Positions 48,859 through 61,556 of a DNA stretch of 64,000 nt are shown piece after piece. Every line of letters begins with the position of its first letter. Position 1 is the first letter of the stretch. Both the position numbers and the translations under genes were made by a program. The DNA is from Solanum dulcamara (Eukaryota > Streptophyta > Magnoliopsida > Solanales > Solanaceae). The notes under the pieces were generated by a model. It ran no database searches, was not told the DNA's origin, and was given only the letters and a program-made list of their open reading frames with translations. The stretch covers positions 70,602,144 to 70,666,143 of the forward strand of contig NC_077244.1 in NCBI RefSeq assembly GCF_947179165.1. The letters are read 5' to 3'.

Positions 48859-51800
48859 TATTTTATTGATATAATATTAGATTAATTCAGAAGAAATTAA
48901 GAAGAAAAAGAGAGTAAGAGAAAGAAAGAGGAGCAGAAGATGAAATGTATCTGTATATATTTTTCATTGCCAGAAACTGATAATTTATAGAGTGCTGCAT
49001 CATTAAAAATTTTGCTAGAAAAATTCAGTGGGACAAAACCTACACTAAAGAAAAAAGAGTACAACGCGTATTATACTCCTCCTGATGAATACACCATCTA
49101 ATATCTCGAAGATGACGCAATTCAATTTTGTATCTCAATTTGTCAAAGGTTGAAGTTGGCAATGCCTTGATGAACATGTCTGCTAAATTATCACTTGAAC
49201 GAACTTGTTGAACATCTATTTCACCTTTCTGTTGAAGATCATGAGTTAAAAAGAATTTTGGTGAAATATGTTTTGTTCTATCTCCATTGATGTACCTTCT
49301 CTTTAATTGAGTTATACATGCAGCATTATCTTCATACAATATTGTTGGAGCGTCTCTTATCAAAGAAAGGCCACATATTTTTTGAACGTGTTGAGTTATT
49401 AATCTTAACCAAACGTATTCTCCACTTGCTTTATGAATGACTATTATAGCTATAACACCACATATAAATAAATAGCCCGTCTGCGATCGACGTTTATGGG
49501 GATCAGACAAATATCCTGCATTTGCATAATCAATCAATTCTGCCGTGGATTTATTTGTAGGGCTGAACATAAAATACCGAAAATTGAATTACTGAATCGA
49601 ACCGGCTATTTCGGTATTTTGATATTCGGTACTGAAATATAAAATTTGGTATTTTGGTTTTGGTATTCGGGAAATACCGAATATCGATTTTTTTATTTTT
49701 TTTATTAATACAAAAAAACTGGAAAAAAAAGAAGAAAAATTATCAAAAAGAGAAGAGTTTAGTAAGAGAAAGTTATCCCATTTTTTCATTTCTCTTACCA
49801 TTTTCATTTCAATTTTTCCACATTTACAGCATACCATATGCACACTTTCAAACACGTACATTATAGATAACTGCTAAAATTTAAATTCACGTACATGTAA
49901 AAATTATAAATTCTAATTTCAAATTTATATACATGTAAAAATTATAAATTCTAATTTCAAATTTATATAATTGGTTAAGAATTCTAATTTTAACTTTGCA
50001 TGATTCACCACGTCAGTTATCTACATAAATTGTTTGGTAGTTACATTGAAAATGAAAGATTTCAATTCTTTCATATCTTTGCAGGAACTAATTAATAATT
50101 AGTGCAATGATGTAGAGTTTTTGAATAATTCAAAGAAAAACATATGTATAAAAATTATGTGTGATATATTAAAGATTTTTGTTTTCACTCTTTTTCATTT
50201 TTTTTATTACATGATAATATTTTTTTTATTCTGTATCTATTCATAAATTATTTTCTCTTTATTTATGATGTATCATTTCTCCTCCGTAGAATGTGGCTTT
50301 AGAGCAATTTCGATTTCGATATTTGATAAGTTAAAATGCATATATTTCTTAATTATGGTGTAGTAATAAAAATGTAAGTTAAGATATTTATTTTTTAGAT
50401 TAATGTAAATATTAAATGAGGATAAATTTTTATTGTACATTAACTATTAAAAAAATATGATATTACCGAATACCGTATCGAACCGAAGTTTGATTTACCT
50501 ATTATCGAATTACCGAATCGAAGTTTGAAAGTTTGGTATTTAATATAAACTTTGAATTATCGATTACCGAACCCAAAATTTGAAAATATCGAATCGAATA
50601 CCGAATGCCCAGCCTTATTTATTTGTGTAAAGCAATCCCATATATGTGGTCCCTCGGAGGTAGCTGAATATATGTTTAATTCATTCCAGTATCTTCGTGT
50701 TGGGAAGAACTAAATCTTGCTAACAAGTTTACTGAGAAAACTATATCTGATCTATAATTGTTGGCAAGATAAATTAATGCATCAATTGCACTAAGGTATG
50801 GTATTTAAACACCAATAAGTTCTTCATCATTTTCATGAGGTCGAAATGAATCTTTATTAATATCAAGAGGTCTCACAATTATTTGGGTACTCAATAGGCG
50901 TGTTTTATCCATGTAAAATCTCCTTAAAATATTTTTTGTATATATTGATTGATGGACAAATATCTCATTTGCAAAATGTTCAATTTGTAGATCAAGACAA
51001 AATTTTGTCTTTTCGAGATCTTTCATTTCGATTTTTTTTAGATATTTTATTGCCTTTGAAAGTTCTTTAGAAGTTCCGATGATATTTAAATCATCAACAT
51101 ATACGGCTATTATGACAAATTTAGATCCAAACCTTTTTATAAAGACACAAGGGCAAATTGGATCATTTTTATATCCTTTTTTCAACAAATATTCGCTAAG
51201 ACGATTGTACCACATTTTCCCTGATTGTTTCAGCCCATATAAAGATTTTTTAAGTTTTATTGAACAAGTTTATCGGAAATCTTTATATATTTCAGGCATT
51301 TTAAATTCTTTAGTAATTTTCATAAAAATATCGTTATCCAGAGAACCATATAAATAGGCTGTCACGACATCCATCATATGCATGTCAAATTTTTCATGAA
51401 CTCTCAGATTTATAAGATATCTGAAAGTGATTGCATCCATCACAAGAGAATATGTTTCCATATAATCAATGCCGGATCTTTGCGAAAATATTTGTGCCAC
51501 TAGTCATGCTTTATATCTTATAACTTCATTTTTCTTATTTCCTTTTTGCACAAAGACCCATTTGTACCCCACTAGTTTTATACCTTCAAGTGTTCGGACT
51601 ATCGGTCCGAAAACTTCACGTTTTTCAAGCGAAGCTAATTCAACTTGAATTGCATCTTTCTATTTTGGCCAATCATTCCAATGTCTACATTCATCAACAG
51701 ATTTTGGTTCAAGATCCCCATTTTATTGCATTATTTCAATAGCAACATTATAAGCAAAACTTTTGTCGACAATTACATTATATCGGTTTCATATTTTTTC

Positions 51801-53600
51801 TGATGAGATATACTTTATTGAATTTTTTTTATCATTTTGAGGCGTCTTAATCTCTTCCAAAGACTTATCAATTGTTATGTCTCCTCGCTCTTCTTGAGCA
51901 GGTTCTTTCATATCATGACCATCTTGATTGTTTGCTCCTTTTTTGAGGATTTTTATCTTTGGAATCGATCGGTTTATCATGTTTTAAATATGGTTTAGAC
52001 TCATTTGCATTAATTAATTATCCTTATTGGGACATCAACTCGAATAAGAGCATTAGCAGCTGGAATATGAGATTTTGTAACTCTTAATAGGTCAGTGAAT
52101 GCACCTGACAGTTGATTCACAATATTTTGCAAATAAATTATCTTTAGAACTTTAAGTTCACATTTATTTGTACGAGGATGTAAATGAGATAGTGATAATG
52201 CATTCCAATCTATTTCGTTTTTCAATTGCTTATTTTCTCCCCCTAATGCTGGATATATTGATTCATTAAAATGACAATCAACAAATCTCGCAGTAAATAA
52301 ATCTCCAGTCATAGGTTCCAAATATTTTATGATTGAAGGAGTTTCATACCTAACATATATCTACAATCTTCTTTGGGGTTCTATTTTTGTGCGTTGTGGT
52401 AGAGCAATTGGAACATATACTCCACATCCAAATATTCTAAAATGGAAAATGTTTGGCTCTTGACCAAAAGTCAATTGTAATGGGGAGACTTTATAATAAC
52501 TTGTGGGTCTGTTCCGCACAAGACTTGTTGCATGCAAAATAGCATGACCCCATAATGAAATGGAAAGTTTTGTTCTCATAAGCATTGATCTAACAATTAA
52601 TTGAAGACGTTTAATCAATGACTCCGCTAGATCATTTTGAGTATGAACATAAGCAACTGGATGTTAAACTGTTATCCCAATGGACAAACAATAATTATTA
52701 AATGCTTGAGTTGTGTACTCGTCGGCATTATCAAGACGAATTGTCTTTATTGCATAATCTAAAAATTATGTTCTTAACTTAATTATTTGAGCAAGTAATC
52801 TCGCAAATGCCATATTACGAGTTGATAATAAGTACGCACGTGACCATCTTGTAGATGTATCTATTAAAATCATACAATATTTAAATGATCCACATATATC
52901 ATCCTGTAAACGTTCCAGAAATGCTGGGGATTCATTTCCCACTTTGATTACTGATGGTCTAGTAATCAATTTGCCTTGAGAACATACAGCACAAGAGAAT
53001 TCTTTAAATTGAAGAATCTTTTGATTCTTTAAAGAGTGTCCATGTGAACTCTCAATTATTTTGCGCATCATATTAGAATCGAGATGGCTCAACCGGTCAT
53101 GCTAAATAATAAAATTATTTGAGTTAGTAAACCTTTGGTTTACTATGTCATGTGTTTCAACCATGCTAATACTTGTGAAGTATAAGCCAGATGAAAGAGC
53201 GGGTAACTTTTTAAGTATAAACTTTTTGCCCGACGTCATTGTAGTAATGTAAAGATATTTATTTTTTCATTATTTGTACTCTCAATATGATAACCATTTT
53301 GACGAATGTCTTTGAAACTTAATAAGCTTCTTTGAGACTTACTAAAATATAATGCTTCATTAATTGTTAAATTTGTTCCTCCGACAAGTACAACTTTAGC
53401 TTTTCCAGATCCTTCAATTAATCTTGTATTACCAGATATTGTATTAACATTAGCTTCTTTCATAATCAAATAATAAAAATATTTCTTATTTCTTAAAATA
53501 GTGTGTGTTGTGGCACTATCAATAAGACATATATCATCATAATTGTTTTTTGTTCCAAGTGATGACTTGGGAATTTTCATATTTTTCATAAACAAAAAGA
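48859..53600 (-). mobile_element. Copia element B, gag-less and decayed
   Basis: Minus-strand order: protease (DSATTHTILRNKKYF, 53595-53236), GAG-pre-integrase and integrase (53092-52361, HxxH...CAVCSQGK, then PTSYYKVSPLQLTFGQEPN), RT (51500-50805, intact AVYVDDLNII) and RNase H (49570-49040, YEDNAACI, then TKHISPKFFLTHDL). A partial 3' LTR lies at 48859-49080 (shared words with Copia C, e.g. CAGTGGGACAAAACC and AAAAAAGAGTACA). No gag is present to the right of 53600. Frames are broken at several places and a DNA element interrupts RNase H at 49559-50616. It is a closer relative of Copia C than of Copia A. Confidence 0.85.
49559..50616. mobile_element. Non-autonomous DNA transposon nested in Copia B
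   Basis: The element is 1058 bp, flanked by a perfect 10-bp direct repeat ATTTATTTGT (49549-49558 and 50617-50626). Its ends are inverted: AGGGCTGAACATAAAATACC at the left and, reverse complemented, AAGGCTGGGCATTCGGTATT at the right. TACCGAA words are concentrated near both ends. There is no transposase. Removing it restores continuity of the Copia B RNase H region, so it arrived after the retroelement. Confidence 0.85.
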
Positions 53601-54847
53601 TATATTATAAGAACGTGAAAAACTAATAACATAAGAAACTTTAAAAAATTGTACTGCCTTGTATTTCATTCCATAAAAGGTTTAGAGTACAACACAACTT
53701 TATTTAAATCCAACTATGTATTCCAGATTTACAAACAAATTTTTACGGAAAACATTTTCTTTACAACATTCTCCAAAGAAATATTTTTTTCTCCAAATGA
53801 TCAAGTCTTCAAGTTCTTGCTTTTCAATAGGATTTCTTCACTATTTGCTTAGTGCAGAAATTCATAGGCTTGACATATCCACTAAAACTATTTGCATACA
53901 ATCCCATAGCAATCTTGTGGAGGAGAGGAAGCAAATATCATTTTTTTAAAAGACTTTTGCACGTGTTTCGAGCCTACAATTTTGTGTTTTTTGTTCATAT
54001 TATCAAACCTTCATCTTAGTGTTCTTCTTCGTATAAATTTGGGTCCTTGATATATATTTTCCAACAGGTTTTTGACCTATGAGTTTTCCCTCTAGGTTAC
54101 TGTACGCAAACATGTTCAATGCTTTTCCTTTCTTCTTTTTTGTGGTAAAAATTAGGGAGTCTAATACTATTTCGGATCATTTGGTAGCTGGTTAAAATTA
54201 TGTAGGTATATATTAGTAATACAGATATTGATTATGTATGTATTTGCCATACCATTTTCTACCCCGCATAAGTAATACACAAATTTCATCATAATTTGTG
54301 CATGATAATGCAGGTTTTTAAATTTCAAACCAAATGTTGTATTAATTTTATACATGACTAATTTACTTATCAAACATTATATAACTTATACGAAAATTAA
54401 TACATGGGCAAATTACCTCTTTACTAGTAAGGGGTCGTTTTTTTCCCTGTAAAATGGGGGTTCGGCTTCGACCCATACCCTGTTATATTAATTGACAAAT
54501 AATATATTGAAGACATAAACCATAACCTCAGGTAACAACAAAGTTATTCACAAAGATGTGCAAGCACATGGAAAGTATGGGAAGAGCTACTTTTACTACA
54601 TAGGACATCAAAACAGTAGCTCTTCCAATTTAAATAGCTCGGGCGCAGAATTTCTGGTAAAACTTAAATTGTTTGACACTCGAACAACGAAAAGTGCCAT
54701 ATAAATTGAGACAGAGGAAGTATTAGTTTATGCGAGCATTAGTTATACATGTATTAATAACATAGATATCATCATAACTTATACATGTATTAGTTATGTG
54801 GATTTCTAAACTGCAAATCAAACACTGTATTGATACATACCCGATAT
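53601..54847. other. Intergenic or retroelement spacer, with a MITE-like repeat
   Basis: The first part (53601-53650) resembles the AT-rich spacer found upstream of the protease in Copia C. From about 54175 to 54420, and again in part at 54730-54840, there are related sequences with TTATACATGTATTA and AAATTTCAAACCAAATG words, typical of a common Solanaceae MITE, but precise termini were not defined. No gene was recognised. Confidence 0.4.
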
Positions 54848-55355
54848 CTTTTTCCCCCTGCAACAGGAAAGAGATCAAAGATTCAAGGAATTAGGTTTGA
54901 GAGACAAGATTACTCCCAGTAGTGGCCGTTTTCTTCTTGGTAATAAGTAAGCTTTGTTATCATAGTTTCCTTTTCAGCTTGACATTATTTATCTATTCAG
55001 GCTGGAATTGTGTTACTTCTGTTCCATTATAATTTAAGACTAATCTCATTGATGCAATGCTTTGTCTAGTCATCTTTATTTCCTTCAGCAATCATGCTGA
55101 TCATCAACTTGTTCTATGAGTAGCTTGTTTTGCTGAGGATTAGAGGAATTTCGTGACTTACATGCAAGGCCATCTTTAGTCCCTTTTCACATAGGTCCAT
55201 ACATCGTATGCAGAAATTTAGCTACTGTTACTTAATAGCTAGTAGAGGAAAAAGAAGAAGAGAATTTACATTTACTGCCGAATCTCTCATCTGAATCATC
55301 ATTTCACGTCTTTAAACAGTGACTAGTTTCAGTATACTGCGATCAATAGATGTTG
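54848..55355 (+). pseudogene. Truncated duplicate of CASP (one exon plus intron)
   Basis: Nearly identical to 10641-11537. It begins with the intron acceptor and the whole exon for [16 protein letters not shown] (here with TTC for TAC, Y to F, and CCC for CTC, L to P) at 54873-54952, then intron sequence. An internal deletion of about 375 bp removes the equivalent of 11070-11447. No other CASP exon is present, so it cannot make CASP. It lies upstream of an MSH2 pseudogene in the same order as the intact genes. Confidence 0.92.
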
Positions 55356-55534
55356 TCATGGATGCTGGATCTGCTTCTGCCTCCATTGTTGGAGTTCAAA
55401 CGGTTTAAGTACTTTTGGGCATGGCTAGCCACTTGGGATGGTGTTCTCGATATTACTATGTTCCTTAAAATGCCTCTCCAGTCACCTTTCCCGTGTGTCT
55501 CTAAGCCTAGCAAAAACAATTTAAATCGTGTCAA
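55343..55534 (-). pseudogene. MYB-like (SHAQKYF / DIVARICATA type) SANT-domain fragment
   Basis: The minus-strand frame reads [19 protein letters not shown], then [18 protein letters not shown] and SSIHD. This is the second MYB repeat of the 1R/DIV-type plant MYBs, whose hallmark SHAQKYF is here SHAQKYL. The sequence upstream that should carry PWTEEEH is altered and the rest of the gene is missing. It overlaps the end of the CASP fragment and adjoins Copia C, so it is an isolated, inserted or rearranged gene piece. Confidence 0.75.
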
Positions 55535-55624
55535 ATCATTAGCTTACCGACAAGTTATTACTACTATGAAACTTGTTTTCCCTACCGTCACAACAAAATT
55601 CTTATTATTTTGAGGATTGGTTTG

Positions 55625-56135
55625 TGTTATAAAATACACTAATTTAACAATATTAGGAGGAAAGAGTAATTGAAAGGAAATCAAAATAGATGAGAGAAAG
55701 TTTTTATGTATCTGTCTATCTCTATTTACATTGTAAAACTACTCAATTTATAGGAAAGGAAAAAGGATACGTAGGGGGACAATGGAGGGTGGGAAGGAAA
55801 AGGAAAAATAAGTGAAAGAAAAAGTAGTGGATCATCCACTTCTTCCTAATACTCCCCCTTGGATGTCCACGTGTAATGTGCCTCAAAAATTATTTTATTC
55901 TTTACAAGAAACAATATACATATGTTGTTATTCTGAACCCCTATAGATGTTGTGCCTCGTTAAAATCTCACTAGGAAAAACCCAGTGGAAAAAAGCCTAG
56001 TGAAGGAAAAAGAGTACACACATCTGGTAATACGCCTTGAGTGTTGCCTCATTAAAAACCTTACCAGAGAAAATCCAGTGGGACAAAACCTTGGCTAAGG
56101 AAAAAAGAGTACAGCGCGTATTTTGCTCCCCCTAA
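55625..56135 (-). repeat. 3' LTR of Copia C
   Basis: Non-coding block between the MYB fragment and the end of the RNase H region. In element orientation it ends GTGTATTTTATAACA, the canonical CA terminus. It shares its terminal ~30 bp (TAATATTGTTAAATTAG plus GTATTTTATA) with the stub at 61529-61556 next to the primer-binding region. The left limit in element orientation (about 56135) is approximate. Confidence 0.65.
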
Positions 56136-59100
56136 TGAAAACATTACTTAATATCTCGAAGACGACGCATTCCAATTTTGTATCTCATTTTCTCAAAGGT
56201 TAAAGTTGGCAATGCTTTGGTGAACATATCTGCCAAATTGTCACTTGAATGAATTTGTTGGACATCTATTTCACCCTTATTTTAAAGATCATGAGTGAAA
56301 AAGAATTTTGATGAAATATATTTTATTCTGTCTCCTTTGATGTATCCTCTCTTTAATTGGGCTATACATGCAGCATTGTCTTCATACAATATTGTTGGAG
56401 CGTCTTTTGTCAAAGAAAGGCCACATGTTTCTTGAATGTGATGAGTTATTGATCTTAACCAAACACATTCTCGACTTGCTTCATGAATGGCTATTATCCC
56501 TGCATGATTTGAGAAAGTGGCAATCATAGTTTGCTTTGTTGAACGCCATGATATAGCTGTACCACTACATATAAATAAATAGCCTGTCTACGATCGATCT
56601 TTATGGGGATCAGATAAATATTTCGCATCTGCGTAACCGATCAATTGTGACGTGGAATCATTTGAGTAAAACAATCCCATATCAATGGTACCTCGAAGGT
56701 ATCTGAATATATGCTTAATTCCATTCCAGTGTCTTCGTGTTGGGGAAGAACTAAATCTTGCTAACAAGTTTACTGAAAAAGATATATCTGGTCTAGAATT
56801 ATTGGCAAGATACATTAATGCACCAATTGTACTAAGGTATAGTATTTCAGCACCAATAAGTTCTTCATCATTTTCACGAGGTCGAAACGGATTTGTATTA
56901 ATATCAACAGATCTCACAGCCATTCGGGTACTCAATGGATGTACTTTATCCATATAAAACCTCTTTAAAATATTTTCAGTATATGTTAACGGATGGACAA
57001 ATATCCCATTTGTAAAATATTCAATTTGTAGACCAAGACAAAATTTTCTTTCCAAGGTCTTTTATTTCAAACTTCTTTTTCAGACATTTTATTGCCTTTG
57101 AAAGTTCTTCCGGAGTTTCAATAATATTCAAATCATCAACATATACTGCTATTATGACAAATTCAGATTCAGACCTTTTCATAAAGACACAAGGGCAAAT
57201 TGGATCATTTTTATATCCTTCTTTTAGCAAATATTCGCTAAGACGATTGTACCACATTCGTCCTGATTGTTTCAACCCGTACAAATATTTCTGAAACTTT
57301 ATTGAGCAATTTTCTCGAGAATCCTTGTATGCTTCACGCACTTTGAACCCTACGGGAATTTTCATAAAAATATCATGGTCCAATGAGCCATATAAATAGG
57401 CAGTGACCATGTCCATTAAGTGCATTTCAAGCTTTTCATGAACTGTCAAGTTCATTAGATACCTGAAGGTAATTGCATCCACCACAGGTGAATATGTTTT
57501 CATATAGTCAATGTCAGGTCTTTGCGAAAAACCTTGGGCTACAAGTCGTGCTTTATATTTTACGAGTTACGACTTCACTCTTTTCATTTCGTTTACGCAC
57601 AAAAACCCATTTGTACCCTACTGGCTTGACACCTTCAGGTGTTTGGATTATTGATCCGAAAACTTTATGTTTTTCAAGTGAAGTTAACTCTGCTTGAATT
57701 GCATCCTTCCATTTTGGCCAATCATTTCTCTGTCTACATTCATCGACAGATTTTGGTTCAAGATCCTTATCTTGTTGCATTATTTCAATGACAACATTAT
57801 AAGCAAAAATATTATCGACCACAGTATCATTTCGGTTCCACCATTTTCCTGTCGAGACATAACTTATTGAGATTTCTTCATTCTCATTATTTTCAAGTAC
57901 TTGGACCTCCTTGGTGGTATCACCATTAGTTGTGTCTCTGGGCTCTTCTTGAGCACTTTTCTTCAAATTATAATCATCTTGATCATTTATTCTTTTCCTT
58001 TTTTGAGGATTTTTGTCTTTAGAACCAATTGGTCTTCCACATTTTAAGCGTGGCCTAGTCTCATTTGCCTGAACAAGTTGTTCTACCAAGACATCAACTC
58101 GAACTTGAGCATTAGCAGCTAGGATATGCGATTTAGTAACCCGTGGAAGGTTAGTAAATGTATCTGGCAGTTGATTTGCAATATTCTGCAAATAAATCAT
58201 CTTTTGAACTTCTTGCTCACATTGATTTGTTCGAGGATATAAATGAGATAGTGACAATGAATTCTAATTTATCTCATTTTTCAACTGCTTATGTTCTCCC
58301 CTAATGTTGGATACACTGATTCATCAAAATGACAATCAGCAAATTTTGCCGTAAATAAATCTCCAGTCATAGATTCCAAATATTTTATAATAGAAAGAGA
58401 TTCATACCCAACATATATTCTCAACCTTCTTTGGAGACCCATCTTTGTGCGGTGCGGTGGAGCAATTGGGACATATACCGCACATCCAAATATTCTAAGA
58501 TGGGATATATTTGACTCCCTTGCAAAATCCAACTGTTATGAGGAAAATTCATGATAATTTGTTGGCCTTATGCGCACAAGTGCTACTGCATGCAAAATAG
58601 CATGCCCCCATACTGAAATAGAAAGCTTTGTCCTTATTAGCAATGGTCTAGCTATCAATTGGAGGCGTTTAATCAATGATTCTGCTAGACCATTTTGAGT
58701 ATGGACATGAGCGATCGGATGCTCAATTTTTATTCCAACCGACATACAATAATCATTAAATGATTGAGATGTAAATTCACCAGCATTATCAAGACGAATT
58801 GTCTTTATTGCATAATCTGGAAATTGTGCTCTTAACCTTATAATTTGAGCTAACAATCTCGCAAAAGTCATGTTGCGAGTTGATAATAAGCACACATGTG
58901 ACCATCTTGTAGATGCATCTATCAACACCATATAATATTTAAATAGTTCATATGAAGGGTGAATTGGCCCACATATATCACCTTGTATACGTTCCAAAAC
59001 GCAGGGGATTCAATCCCAATCTTAGTTGCTGATGGTTTGATAATCAGTTTTCCTTGGGAACAAGCAACACAAGAGAATTCCTTAGATTGAAGAATTTTCT

Positions 59101-59650
59101 GATTCTTCAAAGTGTGTCTATGTGAATTCTCAATAATTCTGCGCATCATATTATAACCGGGATGGCCCAACCGGTCATGCCAAATGATAAAATCATTAGA
59201 ATCAGTAAACTCTTTGTTTACAATGGCATGTGATTCAACAGTACCAATATTTGTATGGTACAACCCAGAAGAAAGTGCAGGTAATTTTTCGTGCACAATT
59301 TTCTTCTCCATATTTATTGTAGTAATATAAAGGTATTCAACCTTTCCTTCATTTGCAGTCTCAATACGATAGTCATTTTGACGAATAACCTTGAAACTTA
59401 AAAGGTTTCTTTGAGATTTACTACAATACAATGCATTATCAATTATCAATATCGTTCCTTCAGGTAGTAATAAGGCCGCTTTTTTAGAACCTTTAATCAA
59501 TTTTGTACTACCAGATATTGTATTGACAAAGACCTTTTTCATAATTAAATGACAGAAATATTTCTTTTCTTTCAATATTGTATGAGTTGTGGCACTATCC
59601 AAAAGGCACATATCTCCATTACTCATCTTGGATCCAATTGAAGACTGAAG
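56136..59650 (-). pseudogene. Copia C pol region (protease, integrase, RT, RNase H), frameshifted
   Basis: Order on the minus strand: protease with DSATTHTILKEKKYF (from about 59620), zinc-binding HDRLGHPGYNMMRRI and CVACSQGK (about 59170-59040), integrase core with DICGPIHPS, LIDASTRW and RLDNAGEFTSQ (58990-58780), RT with AVYVDDLNII (about 57140) and RNase H (56588-56282, YEDNAACIAQL). Breaks: a frameshift at about 58990 inside integrase, one near 57560 before RT, one near 57040 between RT and RNase H, and a stop at 56282. The catalytic motifs themselves are kept, so inactivation looks fairly recent compared with Copia A. Confidence 0.88.
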
Positions 59651-60361
59651 AACTTATTTATCTTAATAAAATAAAAATACATTATAAAAAATAAGTAATA
59701 AAAGCAATATGCACATAAGTTAATTTAAAAGGTATGATATATTAACATTTAGTAACATAATAAAATAGTGAAGTATGTGGTAATTTGTTTCAATGTTGCT
59801 TTTAGCAAAGTTTGAGTCAATATGTTAATGTGAATTAGGTGATTTAGTCACGCCAGTTATGCACTACTAGTCTTGTACTCATAATTTTATATAAATTAAT
59901 AATTTACTAGTGAATTAGTTTAATGAACTTAGAATTCAAAATGTTTATGGCAAAATATACTTATTAACCTTAAATAAATATTATACATAAGTACTAAAAA
60001 TAAATATAAAATAAATAAAATTATAAAACATTAATATAATATTATTCATCATGTATGGATAATTTATTTATTGGCAAAAATAATACAATCATTATATAAT
60101 ATTAATGTCTAAAATATTAACAAGAATAAATAATTAGTATAATGACATTAAATAAAACAAATATTATTTTTAGTAACAATATGATATTAAGATTAAATAA
60201 TAGCACATCAATAGTAATTAATTACAATATTGTAATAAACAATATACAATTATCATAAAAATGTGGCCCTGATTTTATTTATTTCAAATACATAAACGTA
60301 AAAACACGATGATTCAAAGTACATAAAAATGACAACATATTGAAAAACATGAAATTAAACA
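59651..60361 (-). other. AT-rich spacer between gag and protease of Copia C
   Basis: About 0.7 kb of very AT-rich, stop-rich DNA separates the gag stop (60362) from the protease frame. Copia elements usually have one continuous gag-pol frame. In Copia B the sequence just upstream of the protease is related (AAAAA-ATATATTATAA-type words), so the spacer was probably inherited, not a private insertion. It could be an intron; see findings. Confidence 0.6.
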
Positions 60362-61415
60362 TCAATTAAGATCCTTAAAAAAATCTTCAACCTCCAAATG
60401 AGTAATATCATTGATGTCATTAAAATCATCATTCCTCAAGGCCAGATTTGCTTCAATATTATCATTATGCAAAGGCCTTGCCTCAACATTATTTTTGAAC
60501 GCCAAGTGTGACTCTATCTGAGCATTAGAAGAAGAGACACCACCTCTATTTGCCTTTCTTTTGAAAGAATTTTGATAAAGTCTTACAAAATGCTCAGGCG
60601 TCCGACATTCATTTTTCCAGTGGCCTTTCATGCCACAATGATGACAGTTACTTCTTGAAGGGTCATTTTGAGAACTGATATTGTTCTCCCTTTTATGTTG
60701 ACCATCACCACGACGATTATCAAATCGTCTTCTGCCATTGCCACGCCCACGCACATTATTGTGGCCATGATTTTTATTTTGTCTTCTTTCAAACTGGCCA
60801 TGTGCTTTTACCATATTTGCTTTCGGTAACGGAGCAATTTCAGTGGGACGGGCTTCATGATTTTTCATTAAAAGGGCATTATGTTGCTCAGCCACCAGAA
60901 GGCATGAGATCAATTCAGAATATTTTTGAAAACCCTTTTCACGGTATTGCTGCTGTAATATCACATTAGAGGCATGAAAAATAGTTAGTGTCTTTTCTAA
61001 AATGTCCTCATCATTTATAGTTTCCCCACATAATTTTAATTGGAAAGTTATTCTAAATACAGCAGAATTATATTCAATTACAGTTTTAAAGTCTTGAAAC
61101 TGTAAGTGCATCCACTCATAACGAGCCCTTGGCAAATACCGTTGCCCTGAGGTGGTCATACCTCCCTTTTAAGTCTTTCCACAATTCAAGTGGATCTTTC
61201 ACTGTCAAGTATTCCATTTTCAGGCTTTCATCTAGATGATGACGAAGGAAAATCATAGCCTTTGCTTTATCCTGATTTGATGTTGTATTTCCTTCAATTA
61301 TTGCATCACCAAGACCCTTAGCGGTAAGGTGAATTTCAGCATCAAGTATCCATGACAAATAATTTTTGCCAGAAATATCAAGTGCTACAAACTCCAATTT
61401 TGACAAGTTTGACAT
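60362..61415 (-). pseudogene. Copia C gag (capsid and zinc knuckle)
   Basis: Two overlapping frames (61415-61116 and 61159-60362) encode the N-terminal MSNLSKLEFVALDISGKNYL and the UBN2-type capsid region, then a CCHC zinc knuckle CHHCGMKGHWKNEC at about 60630, ending ITHLEVEDFFKDLN. A frameshift lies near 61140 (KGRYDHL / TTSGQRYLP). A primer-binding-like TATCAGCACGAAG follows the LTR stub on the minus strand at about 61517-61530. Confidence 0.85.
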
Positions 61416-61556
61416 GATGAAAATTAAATTTTAAAATAACAAAGGCAACTGAAAATTAATTTTCTTCAGTAGATATACCTGATATAGAAGTTAATTTTTT
61501 GAAAATTAGAACTTCGTGCTGATAACGTATTATAAAATACGCTAATTTAACAATAT

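Noticed and set aside
53649..53949. Plus-strand ORFs upstream of Copia B
   Set aside because: AT-rich, overlapping, no homology; they lie where gag would be expected on the other strand and look random.
54848..55355. A second functional CASP gene
   Set aside because: Only one complete exon is present, with two amino-acid changes and a large intron deletion; no further exons to the right.
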